64,000 nucleotides of DNA, taken from Dictyobacter vulcani. Lineage in GTDB: Bacteria > Chloroflexota > Ktedonobacteria > Ktedonobacterales > Ktedonobacteraceae. Shown here in pieces: positions 27,567 to 35,562 of the stretch. How positions within the stretch are numbered: position 1 is the stretch's first letter; every line of letters begins with the position of its first letter. The stretch covers positions 682,001 through 746,000 of the forward strand of contig NZ_BKZW01000001.1 of NCBI RefSeq assembly GCF_008974265.1. The letters are read 5' to 3'. Under the pieces are notes generated by a model, which saw only the letters and a program-made list of their open reading frames with translations, was not told the origin of the DNA and made no database searches. The position numbers and the translations under genes were made by a program.

Positions 27567-28811
27567 TTAAAAATTGACTGGTAAGGAACGCAAACCCATG
27601 ATCAGTGCACCTGGTCGCCATGTGAGTTCTTCAGGTGCAACTGCCAATCGGATATGTGGGAAACGTTGCAAGAGGGTCGAGATGGCTATCTGTCCCTCTA
27701 AGCGTGCTAATGGCGCACCCAGACAATAGTGAATGCCTTTCCCAAAAGCTAGATGCCGATTATCCTGACGCGTAATATCCAATGTCTCTGGATTTTTGAA
27801 TGTTTCTTCATCGTGATTGGCTGAAGCAAGAATGACAACCACATAATCCCCGCGTTTGAGCAGTTTGCCATTGAGCTCAACATCCTCCCCCATCCAGCGT
27901 TGGGTTGCCGTCATCAAGGGACCATGAAAGCGCAAAAACTCTTCAATCGCGCTCTTAATCAGGGCTGGATCTTGCTGCAATAGCTCTTTTTGCTCGAGAT
28001 GCTGCAACAAAGCCAGCATGCCATTGCTAATCAAGTTCACGGTAGTCTCATGACCTGCAATCAACAGAAGAGAAACCATTGAGATCAATTCGCCCTGTGA
28101 CAACTTATTTCCTGCAGTTTCTGCTTCAATCAAACTACTGAGGAGATCTTCTGCCGGCTGCTCTCGCTTCTTATCGATCAAATAACGCAGATACTCACGA
28201 AATGCGGCTATCTGTTCCGCATTCTGACGAAATGAATCGGGATCGCCCGATGATTCGATGAATAAATTAGACCAGACACGAAACTTATCCTGATCTTCGC
28301 GTGGTATCCCCAGCATCTTAGTAATCACCAGCATCGGCAATGGAAAAGCAAAATCATTGACGAGATCCATGGTTCCCTTTGCCTCTACACTGGCTAACAG
28401 TTCATTTGCGATGGCCTGAATACGTTCCCGCCATCTTTCAATAAATCGTGGTGTAAACGAAAGGTTAACCAGGGAGCGTAACCGTGTGTGATTGGGAGGA
28501 TCAACACCCAACATGTGGCGTTCAAAAAAAGCTGGACGCCTCAGAGCTACATCCTCGCTATCTGCATCCTGTCCCATGGGTATATTACCAAACTGCTGTT
28601 GTAACTGCTCTGATGATAGTGCTCGCTGGGGATCTTTCACAAACCGCGCATCACGTAAAGCCAGTTCAGCATCTTCATAACGTGTAATCAACCATCCCAG
28701 GCGATTGCCCGGCAATATAACTTGCTTGACTGGATCATCTTTGCGTACATTGGCAAAAACTGGATACGGATTTGCTTTGAAAGCTGGTGAACCAAGTTCT
28801 ATTGAGGACAT
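27567..28811 (-). CDS. Cytochrome P450 (bacterial class I type)
   Basis: A soluble heme monooxygenase of 414 residues. The I-helix oxygen-binding motif is LLIAGHETTVNLISN, the ExxR of helix K is AIEEFLRFHG, and the heme-ligand loop is LAFGKGIHYCLGAPLARLEG with the proximal Cys. A typical meander and C-terminus follow. Members with this length usually act on secondary metabolites or fatty acids and need separate ferredoxin partners, none of which is nearby. A second P450 is at 55101, but the two are not close relatives. Confidence 0.93.
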   Translation of the reverse strand: MSSIELGSPAFKANPYPVFANVRKDDPVKQVILPGNRLGWLITRYEDAELALRDARFVKDPQRALSSEQLQQQFGNIPMGQDADSEDVALRRPAFFERHMLGVDPPNHTRLRSLVNLSFTPRFIERWRERIQAIANELLASVEAKGTMDLVNDFAFPLPMLVITKMLGIPREDQDKFRVWSNLFIESSGDPDSFRQNAEQIAAFREYLRYLIDKKREQPAEDLLSSLIEAETAGNKLSQGELISMVSLLLIAGHETTVNLISNGMLALLQHLEQKELLQQDPALIKSAIEEFLRFHGPLMTATQRWMGEDVELNGKLLKRGDYVVVILASANHDEETFKNPETLDITRQDNRHLAFGKGIHYCLGAPLARLEGQIAISTLLQRFPHIRLAVAPEELTWRPGALIMGLRSLPVNF

Positions 28812-28899
28812 ACATATTCCTGCCTTTCAATATTTATAATCAAACCTTTTTATGCACATTGATAAAAGCTATTTCTTTCCTCTTCTTACTATACAATTT

Positions 28900-29667
28900 T
28901 TATGTCGGTTGTGCAGCCAGAGAGCCAACCATTCGCTGTAGACGTGAAGCATTATAAATGGCATGAGCATCAGCATCATTATTAAAATAGATGTATGCTT
29001 CACGGCCATCTCCCACATCTTTCATCAAGCGCTGAGCCCAGAAAGACAACTCATCTTCGGTCAAACCAACCCCATAGGCACCATTATGGACACGGATATA
29101 GCTGAATGGGCCAACCGCGGGCAGATCTAACGGAGTAGAAAAGCTTCCTCCTACGGCCAGAGCTAAGGCGCAGTTTGCATCCTCCAGAATCCGAGCGATC
29201 TGAGGAAATTGATCTGCCTGCAACCATGAAGGATCTCGAAACTCAATAGCTGCTTGATATTTACGTGGTAATAAAGCAACAAAGTTTGCCAGCCGTGGAA
29301 TATCAACATGCCAGTGTGGAGGCAATTGATAGAGGAATGGACCCAACCTTCCATTCAAGCCTTCGGCCGCCGTCACAAGTCGTTGCAATGGCTCCTCTGG
29401 ATCATGGAGTTTCTTCATATGAGTCAGATAACGGCTGCCCTTAACCGCAAAGCGAAAACCAGGTTGTTCCTGCGTCTGTTGATATAAATGCTCAAACTGC
29501 TCACGCGTTGACAGACGATAAAAGCTTCTATTAATCTCTACAGTTGCAAAATGTTGCGCATAATAAGCCAGTTGCTCACGCGCAGGAAGTTTTTCAGGAT
29601 AGAAACGCTCCATCCAATGAGGGTAGATCCAACCCGAGGTGCCAATCCAAATCATCATCTTATCCAT
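28900..29667 (-). CDS. DUF72 family protein (YecE-like)
   Basis: A 255-residue TIM-barrel-like DUF72 protein. The N-terminus IWIGTSGWIYPHWMERFYPE and the motif TVEINRSFYRLST are family hallmarks, followed by FRFAVKGSRYLTHMKKL, YQLPPHWHVD, AAIEFRDPSW, and SYIRVHNGAYG with YIYFNNDADAHAIYNA at the C-terminus. The biochemical function of DUF72 is unknown. The first ATG at 29667 and the ATGs at codons 4-5 are equally possible starts. Confidence 0.88.
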   Translation of the reverse strand: MDKMMIWIGTSGWIYPHWMERFYPEKLPAREQLAYYAQHFATVEINRSFYRLSTREQFEHLYQQTQEQPGFRFAVKGSRYLTHMKKLHDPEEPLQRLVTAAEGLNGRLGPFLYQLPPHWHVDIPRLANFVALLPRKYQAAIEFRDPSWLQADQFPQIARILEDANCALALAVGGSFSTPLDLPAVGPFSYIRVHNGAYGVGLTEDELSFWAQRLMKDVGDGREAYIYFNNDADAHAIYNASRLQRMVGSLAAQPT

Positions 29668-29797
29668 TTCATATTGTATCGCATTTTCGTATCAAAGACG
29701 TATTCGAGCGCTGCTAACAAAAGTTCAATACGCGCTCACCACTTCTCTATAGGATACCAAGAGCCCTTTCTAAGGCTGGTTTATTTTTAAATGGACA

Positions 29798-30073
29798 GTG
29801 CAGAAGTCGGTCTTCTCACATTATGATTATTCTACGATTGTTCAGGAAAAGTTCGGACAAAATGGAGAGAGACTCGTAATAAGAGAAATGCCGAAACGCG
29901 CTACAGGGCTCTCAGCTTACGATGAGATGACCATCACGTATCTCGATGACAAGAGCCAATCTTTCCACTGTGCGGGCGGAGAAATACATCTGAACCGCTT
30001 TCAGGGCGAACGACAAACGCATAAACTACGCAATATCAATCAGATCCTCATCGGCATAGCCAACAAAAAATAG
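29798..30073 (+). CDS. Small hypothetical protein
   Basis: A 91-residue ORF with a GTG start and no strong ribosome-binding site. Residues 14-90 have mixed strand/helix content with FHCAGGEIHLNRFQGERQ. It is followed within 7 bases by a hairpin that could terminate it, which supports a real gene. No family is recognised. It lies between DUF72 (divergent) and the duplicated-promoter region. Confidence 0.4.
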   Translation: MQKSVFSHYDYSTIVQEKFGQNGERLVIREMPKRATGLSAYDEMTITYLDDKSQSFHCAGGEIHLNRFQGERQTHKLRNINQILIGIANKK

Positions 30074-30079
30074 AGAGAG

Positions 30080-30125
30080 CAGGAGGCAAAGATATTGTTC
30101 TCCAATCTCTTGCGACAGCCTCCTG
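30080..30125 (+). terminator. Hairpin after small ORF
   Basis: CAGGAGGC (30080-30087) pairs with GCCTCCTG (30118-30125). The 30-nt loop and lack of a T run make it a weak terminator. Confidence 0.45.
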
Positions 30126-30166
30126 TTCAGCCTTATTTACGCAAAATAATAGCCAAAAAAAACAAC

Positions 30167-30195
30167 TTGACAAAGCCATTTCTATCTTCTATTCT
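30167..30195 (+). promoter_or_regulatory. Promoter, one of a duplicated pair (copy 1)
   Basis: TTGACA, 17 bp, TATTCT. The stretch from about 30165 to 30228 is nearly identical to 38516-38577, where the same boxes read TTGACA-N17-TATTAT. Both precede genes with the same C-terminal module, so the promoter and gene were probably duplicated together and are co-regulated. Confidence 0.75.
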
Positions 30196-30360
30196 CAATG
30201 TAGGTTGAAAACAACCAATCAGTAAAATGTGAGTACAGCCAACTGCCTCTCGAAGCCGTTGCTGTCAGGTATGATGTATGAGCGCTTAGAGAATACGAAG
30301 AGTTTGGAATACGCTGAAAAGGGATGTATTCAGCCTTTCTACTCAGAAAGGATTGTGTCT

Positions 30361-30483
30361 ATGAAAAGGACATCATTATCTCTTCTTGATGACCTTATTA
30401 CTCATATTCATGATTCTTTGCCACAGCTAATACGACAGAATTCCAAATCAAGCGTAATAGAATCCAACGGCTCATACGGTTGA
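30361..30483 (+). CDS. Possible small ORF in the leader
   Basis: A possible 40-residue peptide starting MKRTSLSLLDDLITHIHDSL, with AAAGGA upstream, in the 600-nt leader between the copy 1 promoter and the gene at 30798. There is no homologue I recognise. It could be a leader peptide or chance. Confidence 0.25.
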   Translation: MKRTSLSLLDDLITHIHDSLPQLIRQNSKSSVIESNGSYG

Positions 30484-30616
30484 CCTGTCATACTTTCCTG
30501 ATCTATACCAACTTGCCTGATAAGTTTACTCTCCATACTTCCATCTATACTGAACCTGCACATGTATGACAGATAACGGACCAGCTAAAAATAAGGTATT
30601 GTGTATGTCATTGCGT

Positions 30617-30724
30617 CTAGTGCTCTGTCAAAGGTGATGAGAAAGGCAGGGGTGTACACCATGGCTTCCCTCTCCCGCCCGCTACGCGGGCTCATCTGTC
30701 TCATGAAGCCTGACAGAATACTAG
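30617..30724. mobile_element. MITE-like element (108 bp) related to the one at 33923
   Basis: It starts CTAGTGCTCTGTCAAAGG and ends in the complementary sense with CTAGTATTCTGTCAGG. The interior has a CCCGC/GCGGG hairpin. The first 38 bp are identical to those at 33923. There is no coding capacity. It lies in the leader of the gene at 30798. Confidence 0.65.
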
Positions 30725-30797
30725 AGATGCTTTTAATTCAAGGAAAGGGCTCATGCTTAAACGTATACCTGGCGTTCGTCGCGTCGTTGGAGGGTCT

Positions 30798-31085
30798 ATG
30801 GATCAGGATAAAAAGAGTGAACAACCTGAACAAGATACAGACCAGGATCAAAACAACGAACAGAAAAGTTCTGACCAGGATCAGGACGAACAGGCTGATA
30901 CATCTAAAGAGACAGATAGTTCGCAGCAGCAAACGTTGGCTTCATTGAAAAAAGACAATCTGATCAACATGGATACTACATTAAGGTCTCTATTCCAACA
31001 AAGTGGAATGAAAATTCCTAGTGAGTGGGGACTTCTGATGGCATCAGGGCATTGGATACTCATCTGGAGAAGGAAAGGTCTTTAA
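30798..31085 (+). CDS. Gas-vesicle-island protein with shared C-terminal Gly-His module (short form 1)
   Basis: A 95-residue protein. The first 48 residues are acidic and Gln/Asp/Lys-rich and probably disordered (MDQDKKSEQPEQDTDQDQ). The C-terminal 47 form the module seen in four proteins here: SLKKDNLINMDTTLRSLF, then EWGLLMASGHWILIWRRK. The start is at ATG 30798, behind GGAGG at 4-bp spacing, exactly as in its paralogue at 38762. An upstream in-frame start at 30753 would add 15 residues. It is the left edge of the gas-vesicle island. The function is unknown; a role at the vesicle surface or in assembly is inferred only from location. Confidence 0.7.
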   Translation: MDQDKKSEQPEQDTDQDQNNEQKSSDQDQDEQADTSKETDSSQQQTLASLKKDNLINMDTTLRSLFQQSGMKIPSEWGLLMASGHWILIWRRKGL

Positions 31086-31110
31086 ATCCTTGCCAGGTAG
31101 CATTCGCCAA

Positions 31111-31161
31111 CAAAAAGGATCGCTCTATAGTTACTGTATATTTATAGAGCGATCCTTTTTG
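31111..31161 (+). terminator. Strong terminator after the 30798 gene
   Basis: A 19-bp perfect stem (31111-31129 / 31143-31161, core GGATCGCTCTATA) ending in a T5 tract, 26 bp after the stop codon. Its outer base abuts the right end of the 477-bp element. Confidence 0.9.
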
Positions 31162-31637
31162 TGACACTCCGCACGCCCTGAAGGGGCGGCGGCTTCTTGT
31201 ACTCCTACGTAGTCGGCCCCCTGAGTCAGTGCCTCGTTGAGGCAACTCGTTGAAGACCGTAGTGGGTGAGGAATACACTCAAGCACAGATCCACACATCT
31301 GCTCGCTTGAAGGGCGGTGCCATGCCTGTTCACCGTTTCATGCCGTACCCGGCGGGTGTGCAGCCAACGTCGGGTGTTTGGCGACCTGGAAAGGGTGAAC
31401 ACCTTTCTCTTTCGAAAACTGATGCATGCATCAGTGGGAGGCTTTTCTTGAACGATTTTGCCTGGCAACACTTCCTAAGGCCGTACAGCCTGTGCTGTCG
31501 TGCCTTCGTTGCACCTATGCAGTATAATCCAACCATGCATTCTATGCAACAAGCAAGGGCTAAAGCCCAGCAGAAACCCGCCTATCCGCCTGGGTTTAAA
31601 CCACAGCGGCTTGCGGCGGGTTACGCTTTTGTCAGGA
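31161..31637 (-). mobile_element. Non-autonomous IS200/IS605-like element, copy 1 (477 bp)
   Basis: Nearly identical to 56326-56802 (opposite strand orientation in the window). Read on the minus strand it starts TCCTGACAAAAGCG, has an AACCCGCC/GGCGGGTT hairpin, and ends with a CCGC-CGCCC/GGGCG-GCGG hairpin followed by AGTGTCAC. This last end matches the right end of the complete IS at 23146, as does an internal CCTCACCCAC. No transposase is encoded. Long ORFs on the other strand (134-157 codons) are conserved only because the DNA is. Confidence 0.8.
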
Positions 31638-31862
31638 TTCTATTCGAGGAGTAGTAATAAAGGGATCATCTTCCCACCAGTTAATCCCAAGTGATTTTGC
31701 TTTGTCTACTGAAGCTACCAGCAATCTGATTTTAATCGTTATCAGCTCAACATCGATCAAGTTTATCTTGATATCCCCAACAATAACGATACCTTTGTCA
31801 AGGATTCGTTCTACCAGATCAGTAACGTTGGCTGGCTGTACAGCGGTCATTTGTTCTGCCAT
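31632..31862 (-). CDS. gvpJ: Gas vesicle protein GvpJ (GvpA/J/M family)
   Basis: A 76-residue minor shell/assembly protein. The GvpA-family fold is visible: [20 protein letters not shown], then INLIDVELITIKIRLLVASV and KAKSLGINWWED. The GDIK in strand 1 and the C-terminal GINWWE are typical of GvpJ/GvpM/GvpS rather than the main GvpA. The start at 31862 has GAGAGG upstream. Its stop codon TGA is formed by the first bases of the 477-bp element (TCCTGAC), so the insertion may have altered the last residues. It is last in the minus-strand unit gvpF/L-J, gvpJ-K, gvpJ. Confidence 0.9.
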   Translation of the reverse strand: MAEQMTAVQPANVTDLVERILDKGIVIVGDIKINLIDVELITIKIRLLVASVDKAKSLGINWWEDDPFITTPRIES

Positions 31863-32021
31863 AAATAGCCTCTTCTCTTTCCAGTACGTTGATTGTCTGA
31901 CACAGAAACTGTGTTCAACACAAGGCGCTACATTTCTTATCCATACAATGGTCGTTAGCAGGAATATGGAAGACAATCTGACCTGGATCAGAAGTGGTAT
32001 CTCACTATCACTGCGGCAAAC

Positions 32022-32699
32022 TCATAGGAGATCGCCCAGAGGACCCAGATTGAGATTGAGATCTTCATCTGTGAGATCAAAGTTCTCTTTCAGATCCGTA
32101 ATTTTCTCGTCTAAAAGGAAAAAGGCACTGCCTAATCGCTCTATCTCTACTTCCGTCAGTTGCTCATCTTCGATGCGTCTGATCGCCTGTTTCTCCATTA
32201 ATTGCCGGATCAAATCAACGAGCGTTAAAACCAGTGCAACCAGCCCTTTTTCTACGTTGTCATGATCAAAATTTATACCAGATTTACCACGATGTGAGGA
32301 TTGAGTATCCTTAGCTGACGTTGATGATCTGGCGCTTACGTTACCCTCGCCATGAGGATTTCTCAGGGAGGAATCTTTTGAAGAACTCCTGTCAGTCGGA
32401 GCAGAGTTGCTTTGTATTGCTGATTGTGGCTCATCCAAACTCTCTTGTGGAGCGCGTCTTCGTCTGGCAGGAGGTCTTCCATCATGAGGACCTCCATTTC
32501 TCGCAGCACGCTCAACCGTTCTTACCGCGCCAAGTAGCAATTCTAAATTGAGGTAGACGAGGTCAATATCGGCTACCGAGAGCACAACCTCCCCTTTAAC
32601 CACTACACCTCTATCAATAAGTCGGTCTAAAAGCTCAAGAAGGGTCGTCTGCTGATTTCTGATTATCTGATCGCTGACCTGTCGCTGTTGACTTTCCAT
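32022..32699 (-). CDS. gvpK: GvpJ/S-GvpK fusion protein
   Basis: A 225-residue fusion of two gas-vesicle families that are normally separate. Residues 12-70 are GvpA/J/S-like (LLELLDRLIDRGVVVKGEVV, VADIDLVYLNLELLLG). Residues 75-145 are a Ser/Arg/Pro-rich disordered linker. Residues 148-225 are GvpK (NVEKGLVALVLTLVDLIRQL, EVEIERLGSAFFLLDEKI). The two genes are neighbours in Streptomyces-type clusters, so a fusion is plausible. The frame is open across the linker with no sign of an error. The ATG at 32699 follows GGGAG. Both halves are needed early in shell assembly. Confidence 0.88.
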   Translation of the reverse strand: MESQQRQVSDQIIRNQQTTLLELLDRLIDRGVVVKGEVVLSVADIDLVYLNLELLLGAVRTVERAARNGGPHDGRPPARRRRAPQESLDEPQSAIQSNSAPTDRSSSKDSSLRNPHGEGNVSARSSTSAKDTQSSHRGKSGINFDHDNVEKGLVALVLTLVDLIRQLMEKQAIRRIEDEQLTEVEIERLGSAFFLLDEKITDLKENFDLTDEDLNLNLGPLGDLL

Positions 32700-32737
32700 T
32701 GACACTCCCACAATCTGAGTACAATTGTGACTCTCTT

Positions 32738-33739
32738 TTACTCGCGCTCATTGGGCCATTGATAGACTTGCGGGTAGATCAATCCATTCTCAGTGAAGTC
32801 TTGCAGGGTCGTGTAGGCTGTATTGATGCGTTGAAACTCCCTGGAATCCTCTTCACTATTTGTATCCGGGTGATGTTCTTTCGCTAACTGATGATAGGCG
32901 TCGCGTACTGTCTTAGCAGTGATATCTACAGGTAAATGTAAAATTTCCCTGGCCTCATCAATACTGGCACGATCAAATCTTTTGACTTCAATGGTCGCAA
33001 AACTATAAGGAGGCAGGGGACCAACAACGCGAAAATTCACACTACTCTCCAGGCTCTGATCCAGAGCATCAAGTGCGTGATAAAAAGCGTCCACCGCTGG
33101 TGTCGCAAGCAAAAAGGCCGCATTAAAAATCATCTCATCACCAGCAATATCATGCACACCAACCTCTTCTGCCACTGGTTGCAGCGCCTGCAAAATCGCC
33201 TGGTGATATCTAGTCTTTTCGGCTGTCAGAGCACGCTCAATATATTGACCGAGGATGATTTTATCCTCCATACTCGCATTGCCCGCTTTTGCGGCGATTT
33301 CCTGCTGCTTTTCGCGAATCTGGCTGTTCTCGCGAGAGATAATAGGAAGGACTTTGGATAATTCCCAGCGAGCCACAACATCCAGTTCTCGATGTCCCTC
33401 CATCCGCTTCAGGATCTCATGAAGGAGTGTATAACCCTTCGTTAAAAACTCGGTTACCTCTGCTTCAGCCTCTACCATAGACCCGAATTTGATTGGTACG
33501 ATCGTAAATCGTTCCATAGCTTTTTCAATCACAAAATTATGGATGGCCAGATCCTGGACGACTTGTTCTTGCTCTAGCGAATCATAGCGCATCAATGGCC
33601 TGGGAGAAACAACAGCGGCTATATCTTGAAAGCCAACGGTAAAGACACGAGGAATAGCCGGATTATCAATACCAAAGTTTTGTGGCTCTTGAGAATTACT
33701 GAGTTTGATAACGCCATAGATATAGATGCCATTTGTCAT
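32738..33739 (-). CDS. gvpF: GvpF/GvpL family protein with C-terminal J-domain
   Basis: A 333-residue protein. Residues 1-255 are a GvpF/L domain: TNGIYIYGVIKL at the start, FTIVPIKFGSMVE in the middle, and the C-terminal VVGPLPPYSFATIEV. Residues 268-320 form a DnaJ-like J-domain: LPVDITAKTVRDAYHQLAKE, with the HPD tripeptide at 290-292, then EFQRINTAYTTL. J-domains stimulate Hsp70 ATPase, so this GvpF/L could recruit DnaK directly to nascent vesicle proteins. The ATG at 33739 follows GGAGG. The fusion is clean and in frame. It is first in a minus-strand unit with gvpJ-K and gvpJ. Confidence 0.9.
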   Translation of the reverse strand: MTNGIYIYGVIKLSNSQEPQNFGIDNPAIPRVFTVGFQDIAAVVSPRPLMRYDSLEQEQVVQDLAIHNFVIEKAMERFTIVPIKFGSMVEAEAEVTEFLTKGYTLLHEILKRMEGHRELDVVARWELSKVLPIISRENSQIREKQQEIAAKAGNASMEDKIILGQYIERALTAEKTRYHQAILQALQPVAEEVGVHDIAGDEMIFNAAFLLATPAVDAFYHALDALDQSLESSVNFRVVGPLPPYSFATIEVKRFDRASIDEAREILHLPVDITAKTVRDAYHQLAKEHHPDTNSEEDSREFQRINTAYTTLQDFTENGLIYPQVYQWPNERE

Positions 33740-33821
33740 ACGTCCTCCTGCTATCTCTAATCCAGGCATATCGCGCAAGAACATGCACTGGAAGTATATC
33801 TGTAATCACAAAAATTCTGCA

Positions 33822-33859
33822 ATTATAATACTGCCAGTATACAAGCTAGCAATATTATA
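33822..33859 (-). promoter_or_regulatory. Probable promoter region of the gvpF-gvpJK-gvpJ unit
   Basis: Two TATAAT boxes on the minus strand (33822-33827 and 33854-33859) lie 83-120 bp upstream of the start, embedded in GCTAGC-flanked and ATACTG/CAGTAT inverted repeats. The -35 boxes are weak, so an activator or repressor acting at the palindromes is likely. Confidence 0.45.
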
Positions 33860-33922
33860 ATGCTAGCTCTCCTATTGCCATTGAGCATGTAGATAAAAGA
33901 CAAATAGTTGTCCTTCCCCATG

Positions 33923-34058
33923 CTAGTGCTCTGTCAAAGGTGATGAGAAAGGCAGGGGTGCAGAGGATGGCCATCCCCCGACTGGGTTCCAGAGTTGTGC
34001 CCTGATCTCCCGCCCGCATAGCGGGTTCATCTATCCCATGAGCCTGCCAAAGCACTAG
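33923..34058. mobile_element. MITE-like element A (136 bp)
   Basis: The ends are imperfect inverted repeats, CTAGTGCTCTGTCA and, read inward from the right, CTAGTGCTTTGGCA. The interior has a CCCGC/GCGGG hairpin and no coding capacity. The first 38 bp match the element at 30617. The CTAG termini resemble elements that target TA-containing sites. Confidence 0.7.
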
Positions 34059-34536
34059 TAGTCTGTCAGACATCATGTGATGGTGAGGTGGGGATGCAAG
34101 GGGCCGCGAAGCGGGGATACAAGGGGCCGCGAGGCGGGGATGCAAGGGCCGCGAGGCGGGGATGCAAGGGGCCGCGAGGCGGGGATGCAAGGGGCCGCGA
34201 GGCGGGGATGCAAGGGGCCGCGAGGCGGGAATGCAAGGGGCCGCGAGGCGGGAATGCAAGGGGCCGCGAGGCGGGGATGCAAGGGGCCGCGAGGCGGGGA
34301 TGCAAGGGGCCGCGAGGCGGGGATGCAAGGGACCGCGAGGCGGGGATGCAAGGGGCCGCGAGGCGGGGATGCAAGGGGCCGCGAGGCGGAGGCGGGGATG
34401 CAAGGGACCGCGAGGCGGGGATGCAAGGGGCCGCGAGCCCCTTGACTGGGGGATCGGGGGCTGTGCCCCCGTCATCTCCCCCTCCCGCCCGCGTAGCGGG
34501 CGCACAACTCATCACACGAAGTTTGACAATGTACTA
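34059..34536. mobile_element. MITE-like element B carrying a tandem array
   Basis: It abuts element A. The ends are imperfect inverted repeats: TAGTCTGTCAGACATCATG on the left and, read inward on the right, TAGTACATTGTCAAACTTCG, both reaching TGTGATG. The inside is the 23-bp tandem array and a CCCGCCCGC/GCGGGCGC hairpin. The GC content is far above the flanks. Confidence 0.6.
34089..34438. repeat. Tandem repeat, 23-bp unit, about 15 copies
   Basis: The unit contains GGGGCCGCGAGGCGGGGATG plus CAA. Copies differ by single changes (GGGA, GACC); one has a 6-bp insertion (GCGGAG) and one lacks a G. All six frames are partly open because 23 is not a multiple of 3 and the unit lacks stops. There are no spacers, so it is not a CRISPR array. 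Confidence 0.95.
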
Positions 34537-34791
34537 GCTAGCATGCTTCATACTATATAAGATTACTGCGAAAAGATTAATGATACATTTCATAGATAGC
34601 TGAGCTTGATATAATTTCAACTTGAGTGATAGTATAAATTTACAGCATTTTTTCAAGGTGAAATCGACAAAATCCTTTCACTTAAGAGATTGCAAAAAGG
34701 ATTACTAATCTATATGCGTAGAGGCTTTTCCTATACTGGAAGAGGTCAGGCAAGTTGAGATGACCTTGATAGCTTACTTGAGGAGCAAAAC

Positions 34792-35553
34792 ATGAGCAGT
34801 GAAGAAGGTCTCTATCTTTATGGCATCGTTGCTACCAATGACAACAAAGATTTTGGCCCGATCGGTATAGGTGGAAGAGGCGATATTGTGTATATGCTTC
34901 CCTACCGCGATATTGCTGCCATCATTTCAAAATCTCCCATAAAAAAATACCATGTGACGCGTGATAATGTACGTGGGCACACCAGTGTATTAGAAAAAGT
35001 TGTAGAAGATTACACAGTTCTACCTGTACGCTTTTGCACCATTGCTAAAAATGAGGAGATGATTACCGAAAAATTACTCAAGGCGCGTTATCAAGAATTT
35101 GTTGATTTAGCAAAAGATATCCAGGGAAAAATGGAGTTAGGCATAAGAGCGCGTTGGAAAGACATGGATGCGATTTTTGCTGAACTGGTAGAAGAAAATA
35201 AAAGTATAAAAACCTTGAAGGCCGCCTCTCTGCGTGAAAAAGATAAACAAAAGCAATATGCCAGCAGTGTCAAAATTGGCGAAATGGTAAAAAAAGCGCT
35301 GGAGAAAAAAAGAGCAAAAGAGACACAAACACTGCTTGATGCAGTGAAACCCCTCAGCCTGGATTATAAAGAAGGTCAACTCTATGGAGATATGAATCTT
35401 GTCAACGCATCCTTTTTAATCGAAAAAACAAAGGAAAGCGATTTTGATAAAAAGGTCAATGCGTTACAACAAGAATATCAAGAAAGAACCTTATTGATCT
35501 ATACCTCATCTATTGTTCCATATAGTTTTGTGGAACTGGTAGTGAAATGGTAG
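34792..35553 (+). CDS. gvpL: Gas vesicle protein GvpF/GvpL
   Basis: A 253-residue GvpF/L protein. The N-terminal GLYLYGIVATND, middle YTVLPVRFCTIAKNEEMI and C-terminal LLIYTSSIVPYSFVELVVKW match the family, and the central part is a Lys/Glu-rich coiled coil. GvpF/L proteins bind GvpA monomers and chaperone early assembly. The ATG follows GAGGAG. It is first in a plus-strand unit: gvpL, ArsA-like ATPase, gvpG, helical-repeat protein. The region upstream holds the MITE pair, so insertion there may affect expression. Confidence 0.92.
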   Translation: MSSEEGLYLYGIVATNDNKDFGPIGIGGRGDIVYMLPYRDIAAIISKSPIKKYHVTRDNVRGHTSVLEKVVEDYTVLPVRFCTIAKNEEMITEKLLKARYQEFVDLAKDIQGKMELGIRARWKDMDAIFAELVEENKSIKTLKAASLREKDKQKQYASSVKIGEMVKKALEKKRAKETQTLLDAVKPLSLDYKEGQLYGDMNLVNASFLIEKTKESDFDKKVNALQQEYQERTLLIYTSSIVPYSFVELVVKW

Positions 35554-35562
35554 GAGGCCACT

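Noticed and set aside
31250..31654. 134-codon ORF (and the 157-codon copy at 56240-56713) as a conserved gene
   Set aside because: It lies antisense to the structured right end of a repeated element; conservation follows from the DNA repeat, and the 3' ends run into different flanks.
34089..34438. CRISPR array
   Set aside because: The units are directly adjacent with no variable spacers, and no cas genes are present.
34066..34560. Long ORFs on both strands through the tandem array
   Set aside because: All frames are open because the 23-bp unit lacks stops; the products are simple repeats with no start signals.
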